A stretch of DNA of 64,000 nucleotides from Chryseobacterium sp. (lineage in GTDB: Bacteria > Bacteroidota > Bacteroidia > Flavobacteriales > Weeksellaceae): the NCBI RefSeq assembly GCF_029240215.1, contig NZ_JARBTK010000007.1, positions 62,001-126,000 of the forward strand. Reading direction: 5' to 3'. The position numbers and the translations under genes were made by a program. Positions 57,077-64,000 of the stretch are shown piece by piece (positions within the stretch are counted from its first letter, which is position 1; the number at the start of each line of letters is the position of its first letter). Below the pieces are notes generated by a model. The model worked only from the letters and a program-made list of their open reading frames with translations. It ran no database searches and was not told the origin of the DNA.

Positions 57077-57094
57077 GATTTTATAAATAATTTG

Positions 57095-57124
57095 AAAACC
57101 ACTGTATATTTATGGTGGTTTCTG
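57095..57124 (+). terminator. Probable rho-independent terminator
   Basis: AAACCAC and GTGGTTT form a stem around an AT-rich loop, followed by CTGTTT. It ends the prmA-SH3 unit. Confidence 0.6.
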
Positions 57125-57151
57125 TTTGTAAATCATATTTTTGAGATAAAT

Positions 57152-57180
57152 AAAAAAGAGAAACCAAATCTTGATTTCTC
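57152..57180 (-). terminator. Terminator of tRNA unit 1
   Basis: On the minus strand GAGAAAT... pairs with ...GGTTTCTC, followed by TTTTTT, just after the 3' end of tRNA-Arg copy 1. Confidence 0.7.
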
Positions 57181-57185
57181 TCCTG

Positions 57186-57259
57186 TGAGCGCGAAAGGAT
57201 TCGAACCTTTGACCGTCTGCTTAGAAGGCAGATGCTCTATCCAGCTGAGCTACGCACCC
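57186..57259 (-). tRNA. tRNA-Arg (anticodon TCT), copy 1
   Basis: A 74-nt tRNA without an encoded CCA. The acceptor GGGTGCG pairs with CGCGCTC (one G-U). The anticodon stem TCTGC/GCAGA holds the loop CTTCTAA, giving anticodon TCT (AGA). The T-stem is AAAGG/CCTTT with loop TTCGAAT. It differs from copy 2 only in the two outer T-stem pairs. Confidence 0.95.
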
Positions 57260-57290
57260 ATTTGTAATTTTGAGAAAATTACTAAAACAG

Positions 57291-57309
57291 TCGGGGCGGC
57301 AGGATTCGA
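57291..57309 (-). pseudogene. 3' tail of a tRNA-Pro-like gene
   Basis: On the minus strand TCGAATCCTGCCGCCCCGA reads as the end of a tRNA: T-loop part, T-stem 3' strand CCTGC, acceptor 3' strand CGCCCCG and discriminator A. The expected partner 5' half (CGGGGCG...) is missing; instead there is promoter sequence. Proline is inferred from the acceptor. Confidence 0.65.
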
Positions 57310-57323
57310 GTTTTTTGTGGGTG

Positions 57324-57331
57324 CAAAGATA
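57324..57331 (-). promoter_or_regulatory. -7 box of tRNA unit 1
   Basis: On the minus strand TATCTTTG matches TAnnTTTG and is followed 14 bp later by the tRNA-Pro-like tail and then tRNA-Arg. Confidence 0.5.
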
Positions 57332-57507
57332 GGTTTTTTTTTGTAATTAAAAAATAAAATGCAAAATAAGTTTTCATTAAAATTTCAAATTACTTTTGTC
57401 ATTAGCTTTACCTTATTAAAAATCATTGATTTATCTTGTTTGAAGAAATAAAAAAAAGAATTGTGGAATTTTCGGTGTTAGTTATGATTTCCTTTATAAT
57501 TTGAATG

Positions 57508-57536
57508 AAACCGCCTCAGTTGTGAGGTGGTTTTTT
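57508..57536 (+). terminator. Hairpin with T-run in the gap between tRNA units
   Basis: AAACCGCCTCA pairs with TGAGGTGGTTT (one G-U), followed by TTT. It lies in the 667-bp region between the two tRNA-Arg genes, with no clear gene before it. Confidence 0.65.
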
Positions 57537-57537
57537 A

Positions 57538-57760
57538 TTACAAAAACTTGAAGAAGCTATTTTTGGCATTTTCCGGCTAGGATGGGGATTAGTAAAAGGT
57601 GCGGCTCGTAGAATTAGAACATTCAGCAAATTCGTAGTTAAGTCTGTTAAAGATTAATGGGTTTCAAGAATTTTTAAAGTTTTTAAAAGGCGAAAAAGGC
57701 AGTTTCAAAAAAATTATTGACGAAGTTTTTGAAGCGAGTAATATTAAGAAAATAGGTTAG
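57538..57760 (+). pseudogene. Possible frameshifted gene remnant
   Basis: One frame reads LQKLEEAIFGIFRLGWGLVK and on to VVKSVKD before a TAA at 57655-57657. A one-base shift continues as NGFQEFLKFLKGEKGSF... and FEASNIKKIG to a TAG at 57758. No start codon is present and a terminator hairpin precedes it. It looks like about 75 codons of the end of a lost gene. The family is unknown and the call is weak. Confidence 0.3.
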
Positions 57761-57877
57761 AAGAAATATGATCACAAAAGATAAAGTGCAAATTAATTTT
57801 CTAAAATAAAAAATATAATACACATTATAAATACAATTAGATTTCAATCAACAAAAAAACTTTAAATTATGTGCAAA

Positions 57878-57916
57878 TAAAAAAAAAGAGTTACAGGTTT
57901 TTGTCTGTAACTCTTT
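57878..57916 (-). terminator. Terminator of tRNA unit 2
   Basis: AAAGAGTTACAG pairs perfectly with CTGTAACTCTTT around an 8-nt loop, followed on the minus strand by a T run, 10 bp after the tRNA-Arg copy 2 end. Confidence 0.9.
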
Positions 57917-57926
57917 GGTAATCAAG

Positions 57927-58000
57927 TGAGCGCGTCAGGATTCGAACCTGAGACCGTCTGCTTAGAAGGCAGATGCTCTATCCAGCTGAGCTACGCACCC
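57927..58000 (-). tRNA. tRNA-Arg (anticodon TCT), copy 2
   Basis: Same 74-nt tRNA as copy 1, except that the T-stem is TCAGG/CCTGA instead of AAAGG/CCTTT. The changes are compensatory, so both copies fold. The upstream spacer of 31 bp is identical in both units. Confidence 0.95.
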
Positions 58001-58031
58001 ATTTGTAATTTTGAGAAAATTACTAAAACAG

Positions 58032-58114
58032 TCGGGGCGGCAGGATTCGATTGGTACCGTTTCCAGTACGCATGTTTAGCAAACATGTCCTTTCGGCCTC
58101 TCAGGCAACTCTCC
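58032..58114 (-). pseudogene. Chimeric, broken tRNA: tRNA-Ser(GCT) 5' part joined to a tRNA-Pro-like 3' tail
   Basis: The 5' part is a good tRNA-Ser: acceptor GGAGAGT, D-arm CCTGAGAGGCCGAAAGG, anticodon stem CATGT/ACATG with GCT, and long variable arm GTACTG-GAAA-CGGTAC. It ends at CCAA and is joined to TCGAATCCTGCCGCCCCGA, the same tail as at 57291-57309. The acceptor strands GGAGAGT and CGCCCCG cannot pair and the 5' T-stem is missing, so it cannot be a working tRNA as written. Confidence 0.75.
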
Positions 58115-58159
58115 TGTTATAACGTTTTTTGAATGATCGCTATTCCGTTATTGCGAGTG

Positions 58160-58190
58160 CAAATATAGAATAGATTTCTTTATTTACCAA
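58160..58190 (-). promoter_or_regulatory. Promoter of tRNA unit 2
   Basis: On the minus strand a TTTGG near 58186-58190 and the -7 box TATATTTG (58160-58167) are 18-20 bp apart, upstream of the tRNA-Ser 5' end. Confidence 0.5.
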
Positions 58191-58213
58191 ATAATTTTCA
58201 GAAAAAAATTGTG

Positions 58214-58221
58214 TATTTTTG
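58214..58221 (+). promoter_or_regulatory. Putative -7 promoter box for the amidase gene
   Basis: TATTTTTG matches TAnnTTTG, 29 bp before the ATG, in the divergent promoter region shared with tRNA unit 2. Confidence 0.45.
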
Positions 58222-58250
58222 AGGGAATAATCGGTTAAAAATCTAAACTA

Positions 58251-59276
58251 ATGCGTAAAACATTATATATCATCGGCTTAAGTGTTTTCGTTTTTTCGTG
58301 TACTTCACAAAAAAATGTAAAGAAAAGTTCTTATAAGCCAAAAACAGTTACAGCACAAACAAAAACCGCAGTAAAACCTGCCAATTCTGAAAAAAATAAA
58401 CCGGAAATAACAACCGAACATGGAGTGGAATTTTTCAGATCCAATATTGCAGATATTACTAAAAACGATAACACCACAAGTTACGGGTCTATCGTTTCTG
58501 CAAAACCTGCAGGCTATAAAGTTGTGAAAACTCATTTTCCGGCAATTGCGCAAAATTTCAGACAAAAATATCTGATTTTACATTATACGGTATTACCAGA
58601 TGACAAGTCTATAGAGGTTCTTACGCAGCAGTCTGTAAGCGCGCATTATTTGGTGAATAATTTAGGTGATAACGAAATTTATCAGCTGGTTGATGAGAAT
58701 AAACGCTCGTATCATGCCGGTGTAAGTGCGTGGCGTACCGATAAAAACCTTAACGATACTTCTATTGGGATCGAAATTGTCAACATGGGATACAAAGCTG
58801 ATGCTGCAGGAATGAAAACTTTTGAACCATTCAGTGATGAACAGATCAAAAAAGTAGCTGCATTGGCAAAAGATATTGTGACAAGGTATAATATTCCTGC
58901 AACGAATGTTTTGGCGCATTCAGATATTGCTCCGACAAGAAAACAAGATCCGGGACCACTTTTCCCATGGAAAAAACTATACGACGAATATCAGATTGGA
59001 ATGTGGTATGATGAGATGGCAAAACAAAATTTTCTGACTTTGGCACAAACCGATATTGAGACAAAATACAACGAGCCATCTTTTATTTTCGTAGTTCAGA
59101 CAGCTTTACAGAAATTTGGTTATGATATTCTTCCAAACGGACAATGGGATGATGTAACGAAAAAAACAATTGAGGCATTACAGTATCACTTCAGACCTCA
59201 GAATTACAGCGGAGTTTTAGATGCTGAAACCTGGTCGATTTTGCAGGCTTTAAATCAAAAATATCCAACAAAATAA
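58251..59276 (+). CDS. N-acetylmuramoyl-L-alanine amidase lipoprotein (AmiD-like)
   Basis: A 341-residue lipoprotein with lipobox FVFSC (Cys17). The amidase_2 domain covers about 100-260: first zinc His in YLILHYTVLP, YHAGVSAWR, SIGIEIVNMG and the second His in VLAHSDIAPTRKQDPGPLFP. A C-terminal peptidoglycan-binding domain spans about 270-341 (VQTALQKFGYDILPNGQWDD). It cuts the amide bond between muramic acid and the stem peptide, probably at the outer membrane for murein recycling. Confidence 0.93.
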   Translation: MRKTLYIIGLSVFVFSCTSQKNVKKSSYKPKTVTAQTKTAVKPANSEKNKPEITTEHGVEFFRSNIADITKNDNTTSYGSIVSAKPAGYKVVKTHFPAIAQNFRQKYLILHYTVLPDDKSIEVLTQQSVSAHYLVNNLGDNEIYQLVDENKRSYHAGVSAWRTDKNLNDTSIGIEIVNMGYKADAAGMKTFEPFSDEQIKKVAALAKDIVTRYNIPATNVLAHSDIAPTRKQDPGPLFPWKKLYDEYQIGMWYDEMAKQNFLTLAQTDIETKYNEPSFIFVVQTALQKFGYDILPNGQWDDVTKKTIEALQYHFRPQNYSGVLDAETWSILQALNQKYPTK

Positions 59277-59282
59277 AATTTT

Positions 59283-59311
59283 AAACGCATCTTTCAACGG
59301 TGCGTTTTTTA
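59283..59311 (+). terminator. Rho-independent terminator
   Basis: AAACGCA and TGCGTTT form a stem around CTTTCAACGG-type loop sequence, followed by a T run. Confidence 0.8.
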
Positions 59312-59346
59312 TCATTTAAATAAATTAAACTGTTAAAAATATTTTA

Positions 59347-60747
59347 ATGGAAAATTTCAGACAGGAAAGCGATTTATTAGGCGTACTTAATGTCCCTTTA
59401 AATGCATATTACGGAGTTCAGACGCAGAGAGCTATTGATAATTTTAAAATTTCAGGTCAGCTTCTTTCATCTTATCCCGAATTTATAAAAGGTCTGGCTT
59501 TCGTCAAAAAAGCTGCCGCAAAAACCAATTATGAATTAGGTTTACTCGATCAGGATTTATATTTCAAAATTGCTGAAACCTGCGATGAATTGATTGGAGG
59601 GTTATTTCATAGCGAATTTCCTGTTGACATGATTCAGGGTGGAGCGGGAACTTCTATTAACATGAATGCCAATGAAGTAATTGCCAATCGGGTTTTAGAA
59701 AAATTAGGAAAAAATAAAGGTGAATACGAATTTTGTTCACCCAACGATCATGTTAACCTTTCTCAATCTACCAACGATGCTTATCCTACAGCAATCAAAA
59801 TGGGATTGTTGCAGATGAATGAGACTTTGGTTGAAAAATTGAAAAAAATTGTTGAAGCTTTTCGTACAAAAGGGCAGGAGTTTCAGGATGTGATCAAAAT
59901 GGGACGAACTCAGCTTCAGGACGCCGTACCGATGACGATGGGGCAGGAGTTTGAAGCTTTCGCAGCAACTTTAGAAGAAGATATTTCTAAATTAAATAAC
60001 AACGCCAATCTGTTTGTTGAAGTCAATATGGGTGCAACGGCAATCGGAACAGGAATTAATGCTCCGATCGGTTACGCAACGCTTTGTGCTAAAAATTTGG
60101 CCGAAATCACGGGTTATCCTGTCGTTTCTGCTCCTGATTTGGTTGAAGCAACTCCGGATACAGGTTCTTACGTGATTTATTCATCAGCAATGAAACGTCT
60201 TGCTTTAAAATTGTCAAAAATCTGTAACGATTTGAGATTATTATCTTCAGGACCTAGAGCTGGGTTGTCTGAAATCAATTTACCTCCAATGCAGCCCGGT
60301 TCGTCTATCATGCCTGGAAAAGTAAATCCCGTTATTCCGGAAGTTGTCAATCAGGTTTGTTTTAAAGTAATTGGGAATGATTTGACGGTAACTTTTGCCG
60401 CAGAAGCCGGACAATTACAGCTGAATGTAATGGAACCTGTTCTTTCTCATGCCATCATGGAAAACATTCATTTTCTTTGCAACGCACTCGACACGCTTCG
60501 TACAAAATGCGTCGTAGGAATTACTGCCAACAAAGAAATATGTCTCAATATGGTCAAACACAGCATCGGAATTGTGACTGCTTTGAATCCTTATATTGGA
60601 TACAAACAGTCGACTCAGATTGCAAAAGAGGCTTTAGAAACAGGAAAAAGTGTTTACAATTTAGTTTTGGAGAAAAATCTGCTTTCACAGGAAAGATTAG
60701 ACGAAATTCTTGATCCTAAAAATATGTTGAAACCTCATAATAAGTAA
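59347..60747 (+). CDS. aspA: Aspartate ammonia-lyase
   Basis: A 466-residue member of the aspartase/fumarase family. The mobile catalytic loop GSSIMPGKVNPVIPE carries the active Ser. GGAGTSINMNANEVIANR, SQSTNDAYPTA and KMGRTQLQDAVPMTMGQEF are the other conserved blocks. LVEATPDTGSYV rather than fumarase-type residues supports aspartase. It interconverts aspartate with fumarate and ammonia. It is single, between two terminator-bounded regions. Confidence 0.93.
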   Translation: MENFRQESDLLGVLNVPLNAYYGVQTQRAIDNFKISGQLLSSYPEFIKGLAFVKKAAAKTNYELGLLDQDLYFKIAETCDELIGGLFHSEFPVDMIQGGAGTSINMNANEVIANRVLEKLGKNKGEYEFCSPNDHVNLSQSTNDAYPTAIKMGLLQMNETLVEKLKKIVEAFRTKGQEFQDVIKMGRTQLQDAVPMTMGQEFEAFAATLEEDISKLNNNANLFVEVNMGATAIGTGINAPIGYATLCAKNLAEITGYPVVSAPDLVEATPDTGSYVIYSSAMKRLALKLSKICNDLRLLSSGPRAGLSEINLPPMQPGSSIMPGKVNPVIPEVVNQVCFKVIGNDLTVTFAAEAGQLQLNVMEPVLSHAIMENIHFLCNALDTLRTKCVVGITANKEICLNMVKHSIGIVTALNPYIGYKQSTQIAKEALETGKSVYNLVLEKNLLSQERLDEILDPKNMLKPHNK

Positions 60748-60838
60748 ATGTCTAATAGGTATTGGTGATGAGTCGTTTTTTTGTTTATAATTTTTCCATT
60801 GTCAAAATATTAAGAAGTCGAGAACTACAAAAATAGCT

Positions 60839-61693
60839 GTGAAATTTTTAATCATCATTCCCGCGCACAACGAACAGAATAATCTGTCATTCACTTTAGA
60901 TTCTTTGCAACAGCAGAGTTTTAAAGATTTTAAAGTAGTAATTGTGAACGACGGTTCTACAGATAAAACATCCGAAGTCATTAAAAAATATATTGATGAT
61001 GATTCGCGTTTTCAAACAATTGATCTCGAAAAATCTGCCCATCAACCGGGTTCTAAAGTTGTCAGTGCTTTTAAAAATGGATTGAAAACCCAGAATATCA
61101 ATAGTTTTGATATCATCTGTAAGTTTGATGCTGATATTATTCTTGACGAAAATTATCTGTCTGAAATAGATAAAGCTTTCACAGGAAACCCAAAATATGG
61201 ATTAGTTGGAGGTTTATTGTATGTTGAAAAAAACGGAGACTTGGTTTATGAAGGTAATTCTAATAAACATCATGTTCGTGGTCCTATGAAAGCTTATAGA
61301 AGAGAATGTTTTGAAGCCATTGGAGGTTTGAGAGAAACTTTAGGTTGGGACAATATCGATTCTGTTTTGCTTAAAAGTTTAGGCTGGAAAGAAGTGGTTT
61401 TGCCTGAACTGCATGTGAAATTAATCAAAGTAAAAGGAGCGGATTATACCATAAAACCGGCAGATTACTACGGTAGATACTTTTATTTTTTAGGCTTAAA
61501 CCGATTTCTAACGTATGTTGCAGCTGCAAAAGAAGCAATGAAAATCAAATCAGTTTCTTTCTTTTTCAGTATTATAAAATCATACGAAAGCTGTCGTTCA
61601 AAAAATTTAGAGTTGAAAATTTCTAAAACTGAACAAAAAATTATCAATGATCAGCGTTGGAAAGCTTTGAAAAATAAATGGCTAAAAATGTAA
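60839..61693 (+). CDS. Family 2 glycosyltransferase
   Basis: A 284-residue GT-A enzyme, starting at GTG. The nucleotide-sugar region FLIIIPAHNEQNNLSFTLDS, VIVNDGSTDKT and the metal motif CKFDADIILDENY are clear. The C-terminal part has GWDNIDSVLLKSLGWKE. No membrane segment is strong, so it is peripheral. It is followed by a second putative glycosyltransferase and a flippase, suggesting surface-polysaccharide or glycoprotein synthesis. The GTG start is 91 bp after aspA. Confidence 0.9.
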   Translation: MKFLIIIPAHNEQNNLSFTLDSLQQQSFKDFKVVIVNDGSTDKTSEVIKKYIDDDSRFQTIDLEKSAHQPGSKVVSAFKNGLKTQNINSFDIICKFDADIILDENYLSEIDKAFTGNPKYGLVGGLLYVEKNGDLVYEGNSNKHHVRGPMKAYRRECFEAIGGLRETLGWDNIDSVLLKSLGWKEVVLPELHVKLIKVKGADYTIKPADYYGRYFYFLGLNRFLTYVAAAKEAMKIKSVSFFFSIIKSYESCRSKNLELKISKTEQKIINDQRWKALKNKWLKM

Positions 61694-61716
61694 TGTTTTT
61701 ACATCAAGAAATAAGG

Positions 61717-61742
61717 TTTGCCATTCCGGAGGAATGACAAAA
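61717..61742. repeat. Shortened family B palindrome
   Basis: TTTGCCATTCC and GGAATGACAAA pair directly across a 3-nt loop, as if the internal part of the longer element had been lost. It lies between the two glycosyltransferase genes. Confidence 0.6.
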
Positions 61743-61780
61743 GATGATTATTAAATTATTTGATAAGGTATTTAAACTTA

Positions 61781-62827
61781 ATGAAAAAAATAGCCTACAT
61801 AGAAATCGATACCCATGCTGAAATTGCTCAGGATTTTATGGATTTAATGCATGATTCCAAAGAATTTTCTGTGGATTTTTATTTTTCAGAAAAGATTAAA
61901 AATCAGATCAGGGAAGATTCTCAATTTATTCATGTGTCAGATTCTTCAATGATTTTGGATCAGTTGTCTGCCAAAAACTATGATTTGGTGATTATTGGGA
62001 CCGTTCATCGTTATTTCAATACTTTTTTAACGATCAGTCAAAGATTCAATACTTCGGTGATTGTTCATAATCTGAATTTTTCTCAAATTTCAAAATCAGA
62101 TTTAATTAAGAATATTTTTAAAAATGATTTTATTTACAGATTAAAATTGTGGTGGAAAGAAGGATTGTTTTATACCAAAAAAACATACGGGAAAGCCAGA
62201 AACCTTTTGGTTCTTGATAAAGAATTATCGTCTGAAAAATATCAGTTTTTGCCGCTTTTTTATACTAAATCTTTTGAGCAAATAAATAATAAAGGTTTGA
62301 TAATAGCTATTCCGGGAGGTGTTTCTCAAAAGAGAAGAGATTATCAGAAAGTTTTCACAATTATTCAAAACTTAAAGACTGAAGAAGATTTTACCTTTGT
62401 TTTTTTAGGAAAGGCTAAAGGAGAGGAATTAAAAAATATTGAAAGTCTAAGTGAAAATCTTTCCGGAAATATTAAAATTATTTATTTTTCAGAAAGAGTT
62501 TCTTCCAATGTTTTTGATGATTGGATGCAGAAAGCTAATGTTTTGTGGTGTCCGATTCAGAAAGAAGCTGAATTCTTCAGTCAAAAAGAAATCTACGGAA
62601 AAACAAAAATGACGGGTAATTTGGGCGATGCAATCAAATACGGAAAACCTGCGGTTTTCCCGGGTAATTATTCGTCAAAGCTTGATTTTATCATTCCTGA
62701 AGAGGAAAATATAATTGCACAATTTCAAAATCTGAAAAATTCAAACTTTAATTTTTATAAAGATTTCAGCAGAGAGAAAACTCAGAAAGATGCAGAGCTG
62801 CTTCTGAATCGATTGATTTCTACTTAA
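61781..62827 (+). CDS. Putative GT-B type glycosyltransferase
   Basis: A 348-residue protein with an N-terminal Rossmann-like half (KKIAYIEIDTHAEIAQDFMD, YDLVIIGTVHRYFNTF) and a C-terminal half with IIAIPGGVSQKRRDYQKVFT, FTFVFLGKAKGEE and NLGDAIKYGKPAVFPG. This layout fits a GT-B glycosyltransferase of the capsular or LPS type. The family and donor cannot be named. The ATG at 61781 is preferred over a TTG seven codons upstream. Its end overlaps the convergent flippase by 8 bp. Confidence 0.65.
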   Translation: MKKIAYIEIDTHAEIAQDFMDLMHDSKEFSVDFYFSEKIKNQIREDSQFIHVSDSSMILDQLSAKNYDLVIIGTVHRYFNTFLTISQRFNTSVIVHNLNFSQISKSDLIKNIFKNDFIYRLKLWWKEGLFYTKKTYGKARNLLVLDKELSSEKYQFLPLFYTKSFEQINNKGLIIAIPGGVSQKRRDYQKVFTIIQNLKTEEDFTFVFLGKAKGEELKNIESLSENLSGNIKIIYFSERVSSNVFDDWMQKANVLWCPIQKEAEFFSQKEIYGKTKMTGNLGDAIKYGKPAVFPGNYSSKLDFIIPEEENIIAQFQNLKNSNFNFYKDFSREKTQKDAELLLNRLIST

Positions 62828-64000
62828 ATTTCAAAACACTTTTAATGAATTTCATATTCATATATTGCTCTACCGGAAAAATCTTTGTGAAATGATTTCC
62901 AATAAAAATTAAGATCAAAACGACTGCAGGTTTATACACCAGATTGATGAATTGATTGTCGAAATTTGGTAAAACAATCGCAACTGTAATCGCCAAAGTG
63001 CAGATGATCGAAACAAAGATCATCTCAATACTCAAAGGAGAAACTTTAAACATCACGTAGTTGAAAATAATTTTGATAACGTTATAAGTGGTCAGGGAAA
63101 TTGCAGTTGATAAAGCAATTCCCATCAGTTTAAGGTCGGTGTTGTTGATGAAATAAAGATTCAAAGTGATTGTTAATCCTGCCAGTAAAAGCATCACCAA
63201 AATATTAAAACGGTAATACTTTGAAAGCGAAATAATGTTGCCATTAAAGCCGGTTGCAAGATCAATCAGAACTGCAGAACCCCAAATCCAGATAACCGGA
63301 GTGTATTCCTGAAGCTGAAGGCCGTTTTTAGGCATGAAATGCGTTAGAAATGGAAAACCGACCATGATGCAGGAAAACAGAATTGCTCCCAGAAAATACA
63401 ATGACAGCGATGTTTTTTTATGAAATCTGTCGAGTTCTTCCATATCATCATCTGCTAGATTTTTGCTGATGATCGGCGCAGAAATATTAAACAAACCGAG
63501 TTGCGGAATTGATATTAAAGAAATCAATGCATACAAAACAGAGTAAATTCCGTTTTCTTCCATTCCTAAAAACTCACCAATCATGAAGCTGTTGATTGCC
63601 AGATAATTTCCGAAAGTTCCTAAGAAACCAAAAAAACTATAGCTGGAAAATTCTTTCCAGAATTGATCTTTTTTAAAATAATCTGTACTGAAATCAAAAT
63701 TAATTTTTTCTAATCTGTTTGTGTAATAAATGTATCCCGTAAGCATTAAAGCAAACATTCCGAAGAAGAAAGCATAGGCAATCTGTTGTGATAATGCAAA
63801 GTAAAAAACCAGACAAAATGCACCAAGGTTAGCGATTTTGGGAAATAAATTATCAAAAATATTTGAGACAACAATTCGTTTGTAATTGGAAGTGTATTTA
63901 TTGAAAATTGCACAAAATGATAGCAATAAAATCATTGGAAGAATAACTTCTTTGATTTTCCAGGCTTCTGTATTTTTAAAATTGGGATAAATGTATGGAA
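62820..64000 (-). CDS. Polysaccharide flippase (Wzx/MATE-like), cut by the window edge
   Basis: The frame is open from base 64000 down to the stop at 62820, giving 393 residues; the true start lies outside. It has ten or so hydrophobic segments and short loops, with FGTFGNYLAINSFMIGEFLG and SLISIPQLGLFNISAPIISK, as in oligosaccharide flippases of the MOP superfamily. It probably moves a lipid-linked glycan to the periplasm, which fits the two glycosyltransferases beside it. Confidence 0.85.
   Translation of the reverse strand, partial: PYIYPNFKNTEAWKIKEVILPMILLLSFCAIFNKYTSNYKRIVVSNIFDNLFPKIANLGAFCLVFYFALSQQIAYAFFFGMFALMLTGYIYYTNRLEKINFDFSTDYFKKDQFWKEFSSYSFFGFLGTFGNYLAINSFMIGEFLGMEENGIYSVLYALISLISIPQLGLFNISAPIISKNLADDDMEELDRFHKKTSLSLYFLGAILFSCIMVGFPFLTHFMPKNGLQLQEYTPVIWIWGSAVLIDLATGFNGNIISLSKYYRFNILVMLLLAGLTITLNLYFINNTDLKLMGIALSTAISLTTYNVIKIIFNYVMFKVSPLSIEMIFVSIICTLAITVAIVLPNFDNQFINLVYKPAVVLILIFIGNHFTKIFPVEQYMNMKFIKSVLKFK

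Noticed and set aside
57092..57346. An 84-codon open frame ending in GAKIGFFL
   Set aside because: It is the translation of the complement of tRNA-Arg copy 1 and its spacer; a classic false ORF over a tRNA.
57508..57536. Hairpin considered as a riboswitch element
   Set aside because: It is a plain stem with a T-run and lacks conserved aptamer sequence; a terminator is the simpler reading.
57926..58132. A 68-codon open frame over tRNA unit 2
   Set aside because: It shares its sequence with the false ORF over copy 1 because both read the tRNA-Arg complement.

Overview
The window looks like chromosomal DNA of a flavobacterium of the Chryseobacterium/Elizabethkingia type (Bacteroidota). The evidence is AT-rich DNA, TAnnTTTG-type -7 promoter boxes, gliding/T9SS genes (gldB, gldC), a secreted protein with a T9SS C-terminal sorting domain, SusC/SusD and other TonB-dependent receptors, a PafA-type alkaline phosphatase, a DPP11-type S46 peptidase and a Bacteroidota TssD. 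No phage, insertion sequence, CRISPR array or rRNA operon is visible. Assignments come from reading motifs, not from searches.

Layout. 1-4.6 kb: a cut-off AraC-type regulator, two SDR genes, a TetR regulator with two matching operators, a decayed S41 peptidase gene and an unknown membrane protein. 4.7-8.7 kb: pafA, a barnase/barstar pair, nadE and a GNAT gene. 8.8-14.7 kb: gldB-gldC, a trans-sulfuration PLP enzyme, GNAT, DinB-like, tsaC and cca. 14.8-17.9 kb: a cobalamin-riboswitch operon with a BtuB-like receptor and a beta-propeller lipoprotein. 18.2-24.7 kb: cdd, an old yellow enzyme, small membrane proteins, an orphan tssD and polA. 24.8-35.4 kb: Fic protein, small hypotheticals, M16 peptidase, GNAT/polysaccharide deacetylase pair and S46 peptidase. 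35.6-43.6 kb: Crp-like and LuxR-like regulators, MgtC-like protein, acetyltransferase, DUF1349 protein, LRR/T9SS protein and ligA. 43.8-54.1 kb: Oar-like receptor, GDPD, SusC, SusD and a secreted metallophosphoesterase. 54.2-64 kb: SDR, prmA, SH3 protein, two tRNA-Arg units with broken neighbouring tRNAs, amidase, aspA, two glycosyltransferases and a cut-off flippase.

The most interesting unit is 43.8-54.1 kb. It pairs two outer-membrane receptor systems with two exported phosphoesterases rather than glycosidases. In front of each receptor gene lie tandem GTTAA-like units with a strict 11-bp period, ending 16-17 bp before a -7 box that lacks a normal -33 element. This is the architecture of a PHO box. 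I infer a phosphate-regulated organophosphate scavenging locus. Other points to check are the chimeric tRNA-Ser/tRNA-Pro joints, the matched TetR operators, the tandem operator in front of the Fic gene, the 21-bp-spaced repeats before tssD, and at least seven copies of a palindromic intergenic repeat.
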